From Halosolutus halophilus (GTDB lineage Archaea > Halobacteriota > Halobacteria > Halobacteriales > Natrialbaceae): a DNA stretch of 64,000 nucleotides. Made by a program: the position numbers and the translations under genes. Under the pieces are notes generated by a model, which was given only the letters and a program-made list of their open reading frames with translations, was not told where the DNA came from and did not search any database. Where the stretch lies: positions 2,046,001-2,110,000 of the forward strand of contig NZ_CP094974.1 of NCBI RefSeq assembly GCF_022869805.1, given 5' to 3'. This document shows, in pieces, positions 34,506 to 42,679 of the stretch (position 1 is its first letter; every line of letters begins with the position of its first letter).

Positions 34506-34856
34506 CCTATTACAGTGTCTCCACTATGTATCGTGGCAAACATGTTCTGACGTCGATACGCCGTTCGGTCGTTGATCGCGGTAACTTCGCTTCGTTTGTT
34601 CGTGTTTTCGAGGGGGTGTGTAATCCTATTAAACTTTCCGCTAATCTGATTAGTGTTTCGGAATGCCAGAATTCATCGAGTGAATTTTAGATTTATGGGA
34701 TCTAAACAGAAGTTATAGTTAAATTCTTTGTGGCCCCCTGTCGTGTTCGGCCTGACGCCTCGATTGATCGTTGCAAATCGGTTACAACGAGACCGGACCG
34801 TTCTACGATCGTGCAACACCATCGTTTTATTTGGGACGTCCAATACGATGGTACGA
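34506..34856. promoter_or_regulatory. Divergent promoter region of the two Dpd-like operons, with a palindrome
   Basis: These 351 bases separate the minus-strand operon from the CARF-HTH gene and contain no credible gene; base composition is clearly richer in A+T than the flanks. A perfect dyad CTAATC-T-GATTAG lies at 34641-34653, with related TAATC and TATTAAA sequences just before it (34621-34634). A TATA-like CGTTTTATTT at 34823-34832 is correctly placed for a leaderless transcript of the CARF-HTH gene. The dyad is a candidate operator for that regulator. Confidence 0.5.
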
Positions 34857-35507
34857 ATGACGACGTTCATTGCTACGATCGGATTCGACAGTACCCGTGT
34901 CACACGACCGGTACTCACTTACGGACTCGAAGAGGGCGACGAAATCGTTCTGGTACAACCGATGGACGACGGGGAAAACGACCGATCGAACGAGGCACGC
35001 GAGGACGTGCGCCGAATGGTTACTGAACTGCAACCGAACGTCACCGTCGATCCGGTCGCACTAGATCCGGAGGAGTTCTACGAGGGCATCCGTCGTAGCA
35101 TCGATCGTATTGAATCCGAAAGCGACGACGTCGTCATCGTTCTCGGTGGGGGCGCACGAGATATCTACCTCCCTGTCGCGTTCTCCGCCTTCCTCGCACG
35201 CGACGAGATCCACACAGTCCTCCAGTTCAGTGATATCACGGGGTCCGTCTCAGAGATACAGATCCCCAACTTCGTCGATCCTCTGAGTGACTCTGTTGTC
35301 GAGACCCTTGAGGTGATCGTCGACGTTGATGAAGGGACATCACTGACGTCCATCTCGAACACACTCGACGTCGCGAAGAGTACTGTCGCCCGTCACGTTG
35401 GCGAGCTCGAAGAACGCGGATTTGTCCATGCAGAAAAACATGGTAAGTCTAAGATGGTATATCCTACAGAAGAGGGGCGTCTCGCTATCGATATTAACAT
35501 CTTCTAA
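34857..35507 (+). CDS. CARF-HTH transcription factor (Csa3-like)
   Basis: This is a 216-aa protein starting at ATG 34857 (MTTFIATIGFDS); an ATG at 34848 would add three residues. Residues 1-125 form a CARF Rossmann fold. Its signs are FIATIGFDSTRVTRPVLTYG with GDEIVLVQP, then VVIVLGGGARDIYLPVAFSA, whose GGGAR loop sits where CARF proteins bind cyclic oligoadenylate. Residues ~140-216 are a winged helix (SLTSISNTLDVAKSTVARHV, then GELEERGFVHAEKHGKSKMVY). Csa3 proteins regulate CRISPR-Cas genes in archaea, but no cas gene or repeat array occurs in this window. It stands alone between the divergent operons, so it is best placed to control them. Confidence 0.82.
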   Translation: MTTFIATIGFDSTRVTRPVLTYGLEEGDEIVLVQPMDDGENDRSNEAREDVRRMVTELQPNVTVDPVALDPEEFYEGIRRSIDRIESESDDVVIVLGGGARDIYLPVAFSAFLARDEIHTVLQFSDITGSVSEIQIPNFVDPLSDSVVETLEVIVDVDEGTSLTSISNTLDVAKSTVARHVGELEERGFVHAEKHGKSKMVYPTEEGRLAIDINIF

Positions 35508-35960
35508 TTTTCGTAGTACCGGATAGACGCTTCCGTCATTGCTTTCGTTTGCAACGCTTCCGCTTATTCGGATAGGTTTCGCGGACAAGGCTATTCGATG
35601 GCCCGAGGGCTGCCCTGACGAACATCCCTATGGTCGACGACTTGGCTGAGGTTTCCGGCCAGTTACGAGAACTGATCAAAAAGGGGCCTGAAAAACGCGA
35701 AGAAAATCGACTGGAAGGAGCATGCTCTCAACGGCTTTCCTTGAGTTTGGAAGATGCAACGGCAGGTGTCGGGCTATGGACGCCCGACCATGACTTAGCC
35801 GATTGCCGGAAGAAATTGTCCTGTACGCCCGGAGTTCCATGGAACGCAATAACGTCGCAAAGTTATGTAGATAGCGTGTCAAATCGGCAGTATGGCATCT
35901 CGGTCGGATGGGGAGATTCATATGCGAGAGCGAGCAACCTTGTCGTGGTGAATATCATCT
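35508..35960. other. 453-base intergenic stretch before dpdA
   Basis: No gene is convincing here. A 116-codon frame at 35630-35980 begins plausibly (MVDDLAEVSGQLRELIKKGP) but its second half is unlike protein and it overlaps the dpdA start; it could be the remnant of a small gene. The region probably carries the leader and promoter of dpdA. No clear hairpin or repeat was seen. Confidence 0.4.
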
Positions 35961-38162
35961 GTGAGGTTCTTCGTTCCTGAATGGGATGACAACGTCGACG
36001 CTCACTATGACTTCGAGCACGACGAGCACTCGGAGCTCGGAACTGAAGAGCGCGAACTGCAGTATATCTGGGACATCTTCGACTACGAGACGACCCCAAT
36101 CGACGGCGTTCTCATTTCGCGCGAGCAGGTCGAAGAAAGCGCAACGAAATTCGATCAACTCACGTCTTATGGAGTCTACGACGAACAGTCAGGACTCGAT
36201 ATCCCCGATTGGCTCCCGACGATCAGCGACTGCGGCGCCTGGGGGTACAAATCGCTCCCGTTCCCTCCCTACGACAACGACGAGATGCTGGCGTTCTATG
36301 AGGAACTCGACGTCACGGTCGGCGTGACGATCGACCATCTCGTACTTGGCTCCGGACACGATTCCAGGCTCTATCTCGATAAACGCGCATTCGCTGACTC
36401 ATCGCTTACCCCGAACGACCTTCCCGAGGAATTGACCGACGAAGTCGACGTCATGGTGGACGAGTGGCCCGCTGAATGGCCATCTTACGTCAAGGAGTAC
36501 GATTCAACGGTCTACGATGTGTCGTCGATCGAACCGTTCGATCCCGAGGACTTCGACGGTGATCCGACGAAAGTGATCGAGCGGTTCCAGGACGATCCTC
36601 GCGCCATCTACCGCGAGGACGATATGGAGTTCCGGTACGAGTTGACGCTCGACAACGCCGAGGAGATGAAGCAACTGTACGACGAGAACGGTTACTCGTT
36701 CCGGCTGATGGTTGCGATTCAGGGGTGGGATCCGATGTCCTATACGCGTGCGGCTAAGCAGGTCCTTGACCTCGGATACCAGTACGTGGGGATCGGCGGC
36801 GTCGCGGGGAGCAATGCCGCACGGATTCGAGATATCGTCACCGGCGTCGGAAACGCAGTCAAGGAACACGAGCGAAACCGGAAGACGAGGGTGGACACAC
36901 ACGTCTTCGGGTTTGCGAAGACGGACGCGTTCGATGCGATCGGCAAAACCGGGATGTCGAGTTTCGATAGTGCGAGTATGCTTCGGTCGGCCTGGACAGG
37001 CGGCGACAACTATCACCTCGGCAGCGAGCGGCGCTACGATGCACTGCGCGTCCGATTCGGATCGAACAGAGACCCGCTCGAGAAACAGATACAGACCGCT
37101 CTGCGGGGTCAAGAATTGCTGCACTCGCTTCGTGCGTTCGACGAGGGATCGTCGATTTCGGAGGCGATCCGGGAGTGGCACGCCGACGCGACGCGGGCAC
37201 TCGACGAATTGGCGCCCTACCTGAAAGAGCACAGGCATGACGACGAGTACGATCGGCGGCTCCTACGTGACGTTGAGGAGCATTTCAGGGACCACTACGA
37301 CCACGGGCGAGAACTCCGAGCGTCTTTCAGCCGGACGCTCCGGAAGCGGATTATCAAGTTGCTTCGGGATGACGATCCCGAATCGCCGATCGGTTTCGAC
37401 GAGTATCAGGAACTGATCGAGACCGTTCGAGAGGAATTCGAGGAATTCCCCAGGATGGCCGAGACGATCGAACAGCGCGAGGAGTTTTCGGGGAACGTTG
37501 CGACGTTCGATCAAATCTGGCTCCTTGTGGAAGATTATGCTCCGTGGATCGGTGATGAACGACTGCTTGACGAGTACAAACGACTTCTCCGAGAGGAGCC
37601 GTGGCGGGAGTGCGACTGTCGAATCTGCGAAGAACACGGGATCGAAGTGGCAATCTTCCGTGCGAACAACCGGAATCGGCGTCGAGGATTCCATAACACG
37701 AAACGATTCTACGACCAGTTCCGAGAGGCGCTTCCGAAGACACTCGTCACTACGCCGGCCTCAGAATCGCTTACGTCGTGGAGCACGGTAGAGGGCTACC
37801 TCCTCACGGAACGTGAGGACTTCTGGTCGGACGTCCACGATCTTCCTGTTGCAGAAATCGGTGCCATCAGTGCCGATGGGGTCCACGAGTGGTGGTCGGA
37901 ATCACCAACGTCGGTGTCGCTCGACGCGACCGAAATGACGGCATCGATCAGAGACTTCTGTACGCGGTATCAGAATCTGTTCCTGTACGATCCAGATGAG
38001 ATCGTTGATCAGGAGGTCATCGAAGCGATTGAAGCGAAGGGATGCGTCGTAGAGTCGCATCGAGATTCGTCGGAGCTTCGAGCGGCCGTTCTTGATCGAC
38101 TTGGATATGAGAGCGAGTTCCTACCCGAGTTCATGATTCAAAAAGGGCTGATGGAGTTCTAA
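35961..38162 (+). CDS. dpdA: DpdA-like DNA 7-deazaguanine (preQ0) transglycosylase
   Basis: This is a 733-aa TGT-superfamily enzyme expected to exchange guanine in DNA for preQ0. The GTG start gives MRFFVPEWDDNVDAHYDFEH, the N-terminus expected for DpdA proteins. Asp90 in SDCGAWGY occupies the place of the general-acid/base Asp of tRNA transglycosylases. VGVTIDHLVLG follows as the pocket strand. Asp336 in GMSSFDSASMLRSAW is the predicted nucleophile. A zinc site is present as C551-x-C553-xx-C556 with His578 (GFHNTKRF). Length and the C-terminal helical region differ from tRNA enzymes, and the SSFDSAS box is characteristic of the DNA branch. It is two bases from the DUF6884-like gene and heads the modification operon. 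Confidence 0.85.
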   Translation: MRFFVPEWDDNVDAHYDFEHDEHSELGTEERELQYIWDIFDYETTPIDGVLISREQVEESATKFDQLTSYGVYDEQSGLDIPDWLPTISDCGAWGYKSLPFPPYDNDEMLAFYEELDVTVGVTIDHLVLGSGHDSRLYLDKRAFADSSLTPNDLPEELTDEVDVMVDEWPAEWPSYVKEYDSTVYDVSSIEPFDPEDFDGDPTKVIERFQDDPRAIYREDDMEFRYELTLDNAEEMKQLYDENGYSFRLMVAIQGWDPMSYTRAAKQVLDLGYQYVGIGGVAGSNAARIRDIVTGVGNAVKEHERNRKTRVDTHVFGFAKTDAFDAIGKTGMSSFDSASMLRSAWTGGDNYHLGSERRYDALRVRFGSNRDPLEKQIQTALRGQELLHSLRAFDEGSSISEAIREWHADATRALDELAPYLKEHRHDDEYDRRLLRDVEEHFRDHYDHGRELRASFSRTLRKRIIKLLRDDDPESPIGFDEYQELIETVREEFEEFPRMAETIEQREEFSGNVATFDQIWLLVEDYAPWIGDERLLDEYKRLLREEPWRECDCRICEEHGIEVAIFRANNRNRRRGFHNTKRFYDQFREALPKTLVTTPASESLTSWSTVEGYLLTEREDFWSDVHDLPVAEIGAISADGVHEWWSESPTSVSLDATEMTASIRDFCTRYQNLFLYDPDEIVDQEVIEAIEAKGCVVESHRDSSELRAAVLDRLGYESEFLPEFMIQKGLMEF

Positions 38163-38164
38163 CG

Positions 38165-38866
38165 ATGAGGGTACTCATCATCGACCAATGTTCGAACAGC
38201 AAATCCTATCCAGAGAATAGCGTCGCTTTCGATGCATCTGAAATCGATGACGCCGGCCTCAACGCGCTCCGAAACCGAAAAGAGGCAGCGAGCATTCCGG
38301 CACGCAAACTCTACGCTGGCCGACAACAGCAATACGTCAATGACGCAGTCGATTCGCTCCGTGCTAACGGCCATAACGTAGATCGGTACTTCATCAGCGC
38401 GGGGTTCGGACTCGTCGCAGAGAGCGAAGAACTCCCGCCGTACAACGTTACGTTCGCGGATATGACCGCAGACGAGATTGAGTCTCGAGCCGATACTCTC
38501 GAACTCACGGAGCGGACTCGGAATGTGATTTCGTCTGAACCGTACGATATCGTCTTTTTCGCGCTCGGGAGTGATTACTACCGAGCGCTAATTCTGCCAG
38601 ACGCTCTCTCTGCAGTCCCCGAGGAGACGATCGGTGTAACGTTCAATCAAGAAGAAATCACCGATCAGTACGACAACGTCATTTCCATCCCGGCTCGGAC
38701 TGACCAAGCGAAAGAATACGGGACGATCGTCGTTGCGCTCAAGGGAATCTATCTGAAGAACTTCGCTGATAACCTCGCGCAAGGTAGTGAGCCGACGTCT
38801 CTCGAAGACGTGAGAGCAGCCTGCCTCAACGAGCCGACCTCACAGAAGGACTTAACTGAATTTTAG
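38165..38866 (+). CDS. DUF6884/YaaA-like protein in the dpdA operon
   Basis: This is a 233-aa protein starting two bases after dpdA. The hallmark elements are VLIIDQCSNSKSYP, IPARKLYAGRQQQYV and YFISAGFGLVAESEELPPYN, corresponding to the C-s-x-K, p-A-r-x-L-Y-t-G and S-A-x-x-G-L blocks of the DUF6884/YaaA-like group. YaaA-type proteins are DNA-binding and related to glycosylases. In this setting it may present DNA to the transglycosylase or convert preQ0 in DNA further, taking the place of DpdB or DpdC, neither of which is present. That role is inferred from linkage only. Confidence 0.65.
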   Translation: MRVLIIDQCSNSKSYPENSVAFDASEIDDAGLNALRNRKEAASIPARKLYAGRQQQYVNDAVDSLRANGHNVDRYFISAGFGLVAESEELPPYNVTFADMTADEIESRADTLELTERTRNVISSEPYDIVFFALGSDYYRALILPDALSAVPEETIGVTFNQEEITDQYDNVISIPARTDQAKEYGTIVVALKGIYLKNFADNLAQGSEPTSLEDVRAACLNEPTSQKDLTEF

Positions 38867-38946
38867 ACGTCTCACCCAGGTATAAGATACGTTTTCTCGA
38901 GCTAGGCAGTCTATTACCATTATAGAAGAAACTGAGCTAAGACCGC

Positions 38947-39981
38947 ATGCTGTATCGGCAACGGTTGCTCGATCTTCCTCACGGGGAATTACAGACGCCA
39001 GTGCTGTTCCCCGTGCGCAACCTCGGGAAGCGATCGAGTGACAATACACCAGAATACATCAGTTCCATCCCTGATCTACCCACAGCGATGATAAACGTCC
39101 GGGCGATCAGGGAACGGGACCCGATGTGGGATCGCTTGACTAATGGGGTGTCCCTTCGGGAAGAGATGGAGGTGCCGGATGATACAATCGTCTATGCGGA
39201 CAGCGGTGGGTACGATTTCAGCGAGAAAGATCCCGACACGACACCCCAAGAAACGCTAGAAACTCAACGCCTGCTCGAGGCGGATATCTTCGGTACCGTC
39301 GATATTCCGTTGTCCAGAGAGAATCGATCGGCGGAGAATCAGCGTCGGATCGATCGAAGTATCGACCTCGCATTGGAAGCAAGTACGCATCACGACGGGG
39401 ATGAACTTCTTTTGGCGAGCGTCCACGGGTACGATCCCGAGACGATCCGGAACGGGATTCGATACCTGGAACGACGTGGAGAGTTCGATGGATACGCCCT
39501 CGGAAGCCTCGTCCCCGTTCGTACAGATTACGAGAAAGTCACGAAACTCGTACTGGCAGCGCGAACGGCGACGGACAAACACCTCCACGTCTACGGACTC
39601 GGCGGCCTCGTCTACCAACCACTTTTGCTCTATCTCGGCGTCGATAGCTTCGACTCGTCAGCGTTCATTCGAAGCGCGGGAAACAGAAACTACCTGCTTC
39701 CTGGATTCGGCGGCGAAGAGTTGTGGAATATTGACGATCTCGAGTACCTCCCATGTCCGTGTCCCGTTTGCGGGTCACGGACGCTTGATGATATCCGAGA
39801 GGATCGTGACGCGTTGGTTGTACACAACCTCTGGGCGCTGACGACTGAGTTGCGCCGGTTCCGATACGTCGCTTCCGCCGGTAGGGATATCGAGGACTAC
39901 CTCGACCTACGGTTCCAGGGCAACGAAGTCACCCAGCGGGCGTATCGGATTGCTAAACAGCAGGTCCGGAGGTTAACATGA
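38947..39981 (+). CDS. Second TGT-fold transglycosylase with intact active site
   Basis: This is a 344-aa enzyme about half the size of the DpdA. It keeps all landmarks of queuine/archaeosine transglycosylases. Asp85 lies in YADSGGYDF (the DSGGF box). ADIFGTVDIPLS is the LD-x-P strand and GYALGSLVPVR resembles the GG/GS loop of the base pocket. Asp236 in VDSFDSSAFIRS is the predicted nucleophile. The zinc site is C270-P-C272-PV-C275 with His293 in VHNLWAL. It lacks the PUA domain of archaeal tRNA enzymes, so the substrate is probably DNA, but a tRNA role cannot be excluded. Its stop overlaps the next ATG. Two transglycosylases in one cluster suggest two bases, two steps or two sequence contexts. 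Confidence 0.82.
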   Translation: MLYRQRLLDLPHGELQTPVLFPVRNLGKRSSDNTPEYISSIPDLPTAMINVRAIRERDPMWDRLTNGVSLREEMEVPDDTIVYADSGGYDFSEKDPDTTPQETLETQRLLEADIFGTVDIPLSRENRSAENQRRIDRSIDLALEASTHHDGDELLLASVHGYDPETIRNGIRYLERRGEFDGYALGSLVPVRTDYEKVTKLVLAARTATDKHLHVYGLGGLVYQPLLLYLGVDSFDSSAFIRSAGNRNYLLPGFGGEELWNIDDLEYLPCPCPVCGSRTLDDIREDRDALVVHNLWALTTELRRFRYVASAGRDIEDYLDLRFQGNEVTQRAYRIAKQQVRRLT

Positions 39982-40880
39982 CCTCAGAGCGAGCAACGAT
40001 CCGTCCAGTTACTCTAGGGCGCCTTACGGAACTCACTCACCTCTGTGAGAGTGCTCCAAAATCGACATCAGACGTCGAGGAGGAGCTTGGTGTCACAACT
40101 CGCCGAGCTCGAGAAGCGATTCTTGAAGCAACCCGGATCGGGTTACTCGAAGAGCGAGAAAGGAGTGAGAATGACGACGAGGAAGTCTACCGCACGACGC
40201 CTGTTGGTGAGCAATTTCTGACGGCGATCCGCAACGAGGAGTGGGAGACGGCTGATGAGATCCTTGCCGTTCGAAGCCCGCACTACGGTGCGATGTTCGA
40301 GGCACTCGCAGAGATCGGGCCTGTCCATCCCAATGAGTTGCTCGAGTATCTGGAAGAGGAACACGAGTTTTCACCGTACACGTTCAACCAGACCGGTATC
40401 GAGGTCGTCGGGAACTGGGCGGAGCGACTCGGCGGAATTCAGCGGAATGCGTTCACTGGAGACTATTATGTCGTCGATCGCGCAGACGTTCCGATGAACT
40501 TCCAGTACGTGCTGCTGGAGGCGTACGACGAACTCGAGGAGACGGCCGGCGTTAACCTTCGTCAGCGGTATCTCTCGATCCCGCGGTTGCGCGAACGGAC
40601 CTGTGAACGACTCGGTTGTCCACGAAACGCGTTCGATCAAGCACTCTCAGCGTTGTGCAGACAGAACGTCGGCAAACTCGAACTCTCCGGGGCCCCGTTA
40701 GATACATCTGCGAAGGATTCGGCGCTGGGAATCAAAGAGATCGAACTCGCCGACGGTGACACGCTCGTATCGACTTCACAATCAACACAGCAGGTGATGG
40801 CCGGTCTCGAACAGTTCGATAAGCAGTACTACTACCTCGCGGTGTACGACCGCAACATCACGTTCACTCCAGACCCATGA
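39978..40880 (+). CDS. Multi-winged-helix protein of the modification operon
   Basis: This is a 300-aa protein overlapping both neighbours by four bases (ATGA). Residues ~15-75 are a winged helix (LTHLCESAPKSTSDVEEELG, VTTRRAREAILEATRIGLLE). A second unit at ~90-160 (VHPNELLEYLEEEHEFSPYT) and a third at ~190-235 are probable. There are no catalytic motifs. Coupled to an AAA ATPase, such a protein usually supplies DNA binding or target recognition to the motor. It is similar in size and style to the DpdG-position protein of the opposite operon but I see no close sequence match between them. Confidence 0.65.
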   Translation: MTSERATIRPVTLGRLTELTHLCESAPKSTSDVEEELGVTTRRAREAILEATRIGLLEERERSENDDEEVYRTTPVGEQFLTAIRNEEWETADEILAVRSPHYGAMFEALAEIGPVHPNELLEYLEEEHEFSPYTFNQTGIEVVGNWAERLGGIQRNAFTGDYYVVDRADVPMNFQYVLLEAYDELEETAGVNLRQRYLSIPRLRERTCERLGCPRNAFDQALSALCRQNVGKLELSGAPLDTSAKDSALGIKEIELADGDTLVSTSQSTQQVMAGLEQFDKQYYYLAVYDRNITFTPDP

Positions 40881-42028
40881 GCGAAGCCTTCGACATCAGC
40901 GACCAAGCACAGGATTACAATCGGTTCGGCCTCGACGGCAACCCGTTTCCGTACAGCCCAGTCCCGGCCGAAAACCCGGAGACTTACTGTGGTCAGGAAC
41001 ACGCGACGACGACGATCAGTTCGACCGTCTCGAAGACGCTCTCGACGGGAAAGTCGAAGCACCTCGTGATCACCGGGAAATACGGTAACGGGAAGTCACA
41101 CACGCTCAAATATACCCGATCGCTCCTCCGCGATCGAGACGACATCATTGTCGGCTACGTTGCGCAACCGGGAGAGGGATTCGTCGACATTTACCACGAG
41201 TTCATGTACGATCTCGGATTCGCCGAAGTACAAAATATTGCGTACGAGTTCCTCGCCTCGGTCGCCCGAGATGTCACGGAAACGAACCCTGTCAGCGGGA
41301 GCGCGATGCGATCGCTGATCGACGAGGGGGATGTGCTCCTCTCGGAGATCGTTCCGGAGGCGATCAAGCGTTTGAGCGACATAACGCGGTTCGCCGATTT
41401 TGCAAGAGCGATCATCCACATGGTATATGAAGATACGAACCTCTACGCCTGGCAGTGGCTTACGGCTGAAGGGATCCGATACGAACAGCGGAAAGAGATG
41501 GAGATCCACACCGCTCTCGACGACGACACGATGGGCGTGCGAGCGTTCACGGCGTTCAAAAACATGCTTCTCGAGTTGGGATACACCGCAGTGTTCGTCT
41601 TCATCGACGAATTCGAGAGCATCGCCCGGCTCTCGTCGAAAGACGAGCAGGCGACATTGAACAGCATCCGTCACTTGATGGACCAGAACAGCGAGGGGCT
41701 CTGTCTCCTATTCGGCTGTGCCCCGGAGGTGTGGCAGGACGTGATGAGCGAGTACCACGCGTTCAGCGAACGGATCGGTCAGGAAGTGGCACTTCGACCG
41801 CTTACGAATGAGCATCTATACGAACTTGTCGAAGAGTATCTCAATCGAGAACGTGCTACCGAAGAATCCGGAATTCATCCGTTCACTGCTGATGGTTTAG
41901 ATATGATCTTGCAGCGTTCGCAGGGTAACATCCGCCAGGTCCTCTCGGTATGTAGCCGACTTCTTGACGCGGCAGCACAAGCACAGCGGTCAGAGATAAC
42001 TGCTGAGTTCATTGAAGAATCGATCTAA
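40877..42028 (+). CDS. AAA/ORC-like ATPase of the modification operon
   Basis: This is a 383-aa protein with Walker A ITGKYGNGKSH (about 66-75) and Walker B VFVFIDEFES (about 238-247). A sensor-type stretch is LCLLFGCAPEVW, and the C-terminal lid has RQVLSVCSRLLDAA. The layout fits the ORC/Cdc6-like ATPases found in BREX-type and other defence loci. It starts inside the stop of the winged-helix gene, so the two form a pair. It could drive DNA opening for base exchange or act as a checkpoint for the restriction arm. It is not an origin-binding Orc1, because the C-terminal winged helix is missing. Confidence 0.75.
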   Translation: MSEAFDISDQAQDYNRFGLDGNPFPYSPVPAENPETYCGQEHATTTISSTVSKTLSTGKSKHLVITGKYGNGKSHTLKYTRSLLRDRDDIIVGYVAQPGEGFVDIYHEFMYDLGFAEVQNIAYEFLASVARDVTETNPVSGSAMRSLIDEGDVLLSEIVPEAIKRLSDITRFADFARAIIHMVYEDTNLYAWQWLTAEGIRYEQRKEMEIHTALDDDTMGVRAFTAFKNMLLELGYTAVFVFIDEFESIARLSSKDEQATLNSIRHLMDQNSEGLCLLFGCAPEVWQDVMSEYHAFSERIGQEVALRPLTNEHLYELVEEYLNRERATEESGIHPFTADGLDMILQRSQGNIRQVLSVCSRLLDAAAQAQRSEITAEFIEESI

Positions 42029-42127
42029 CCGATATGACCTCGAGAGACTCGAAACACAAATGAATGGCTACACAATGGTATAGCCCAATCTCTTATCAAA
42101 TTTCGACTTGTAGAACAGTCAGATACA

Positions 42128-42598
42128 ATGGGAAATGTATACCTAGCTCCGTGTGACTCACCGAACTTCGATGACACCGTAAAGAATGCTATCGATCTGA
42201 GTCAATTGTCGGACTATCCGGAACCATTGACCGGTGAGCAAGAGGTACGGTTCTGGGGAGCCAGAATCGGTGAGAGGAACGAAAGAAACTTCGAGAAGAT
42301 GCAGAACGGTGACCTCGTTCTGTTCTACCAAGAGGGTGACTACGTTGGTACAGCACGGGTCGATTCCAAGTTTAGAGACGAAGAGAGGTGGGCCAGCACA
42401 AAGTTTTGGCGTGGTGGCGAATCATACTTGATCTACACGCTCACGGACTTCGAAGAGATTTCAGTACCAAGACAGAAGGTAAACACGATTTTCGGATACA
42501 CAGAGGGTTACTATCCGCAGGGCTTGATGCGTGTAAGCCCTGGGAACGTGGACAAACGGCTAGCCTCGATCAAGTTAGCTCTCAAGCGAATAAGTTGA
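42128..42598 (+). CDS. EVE/PUA-like domain protein (second modified-base reader)
   Basis: This 156-aa protein is almost a single domain. It begins MGNVYLAPCDSPNFDDTV, continues EVRFWGARIGERNERNFEKM and QNGDLVLFYQEGDYVGTARV, and carries GYYPQGLMRVSPGNV near the end. The same pattern (CSRE, WGVV, GDALVFYTKSGTY, YPQGFMRP) occurs in the protein at 15104-15670, so the two are distant homologues at opposite ends of the system. EVE-like domains hold a flipped modified base in an aromatic pocket. It starts 99 bases after the AAA gene and may be in the same transcript. Confidence 0.7.
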   Translation: MGNVYLAPCDSPNFDDTVKNAIDLSQLSDYPEPLTGEQEVRFWGARIGERNERNFEKMQNGDLVLFYQEGDYVGTARVDSKFRDEERWASTKFWRGGESYLIYTLTDFEEISVPRQKVNTIFGYTEGYYPQGLMRVSPGNVDKRLASIKLALKRIS

Positions 42599-42679
42599 TT
42601 GAGGCCTCTTGCAATGTTCTTTTCTGGAGTGACTATTCGACAGAGCGGGCAGACTTCTCTAAACTTTCGTGTCGTACTT

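Noticed and set aside
34728-35507. CRISPR locus suggested by the Csa3-like regulator
   Set aside because: No repeat-spacer pattern and no cas gene is visible anywhere in the window.
35630-35980. A 116-codon gene between the CARF-HTH gene and dpdA
   Set aside because: Only the first ~30 codons look like protein, it overlaps dpdA, and no start signal supports it; kept as an intergenic note.
38947-39981. Calling the 344-aa enzyme the host archaeosine tRNA transglycosylase
   Set aside because: It lacks the C-terminal PUA part of archaeal tRNA enzymes and overlaps genes of the modification operon; left open as an alternative.
40877-42028. BREX or DISARM system suggested by an ORC-like ATPase and DUF1998 helicases
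   Set aside because: No PglX-type methyltransferase, PglZ phosphatase or BrxL/DrmA-C set is present, whereas the TGT enzymes, transporter and gene order fit Dpd.
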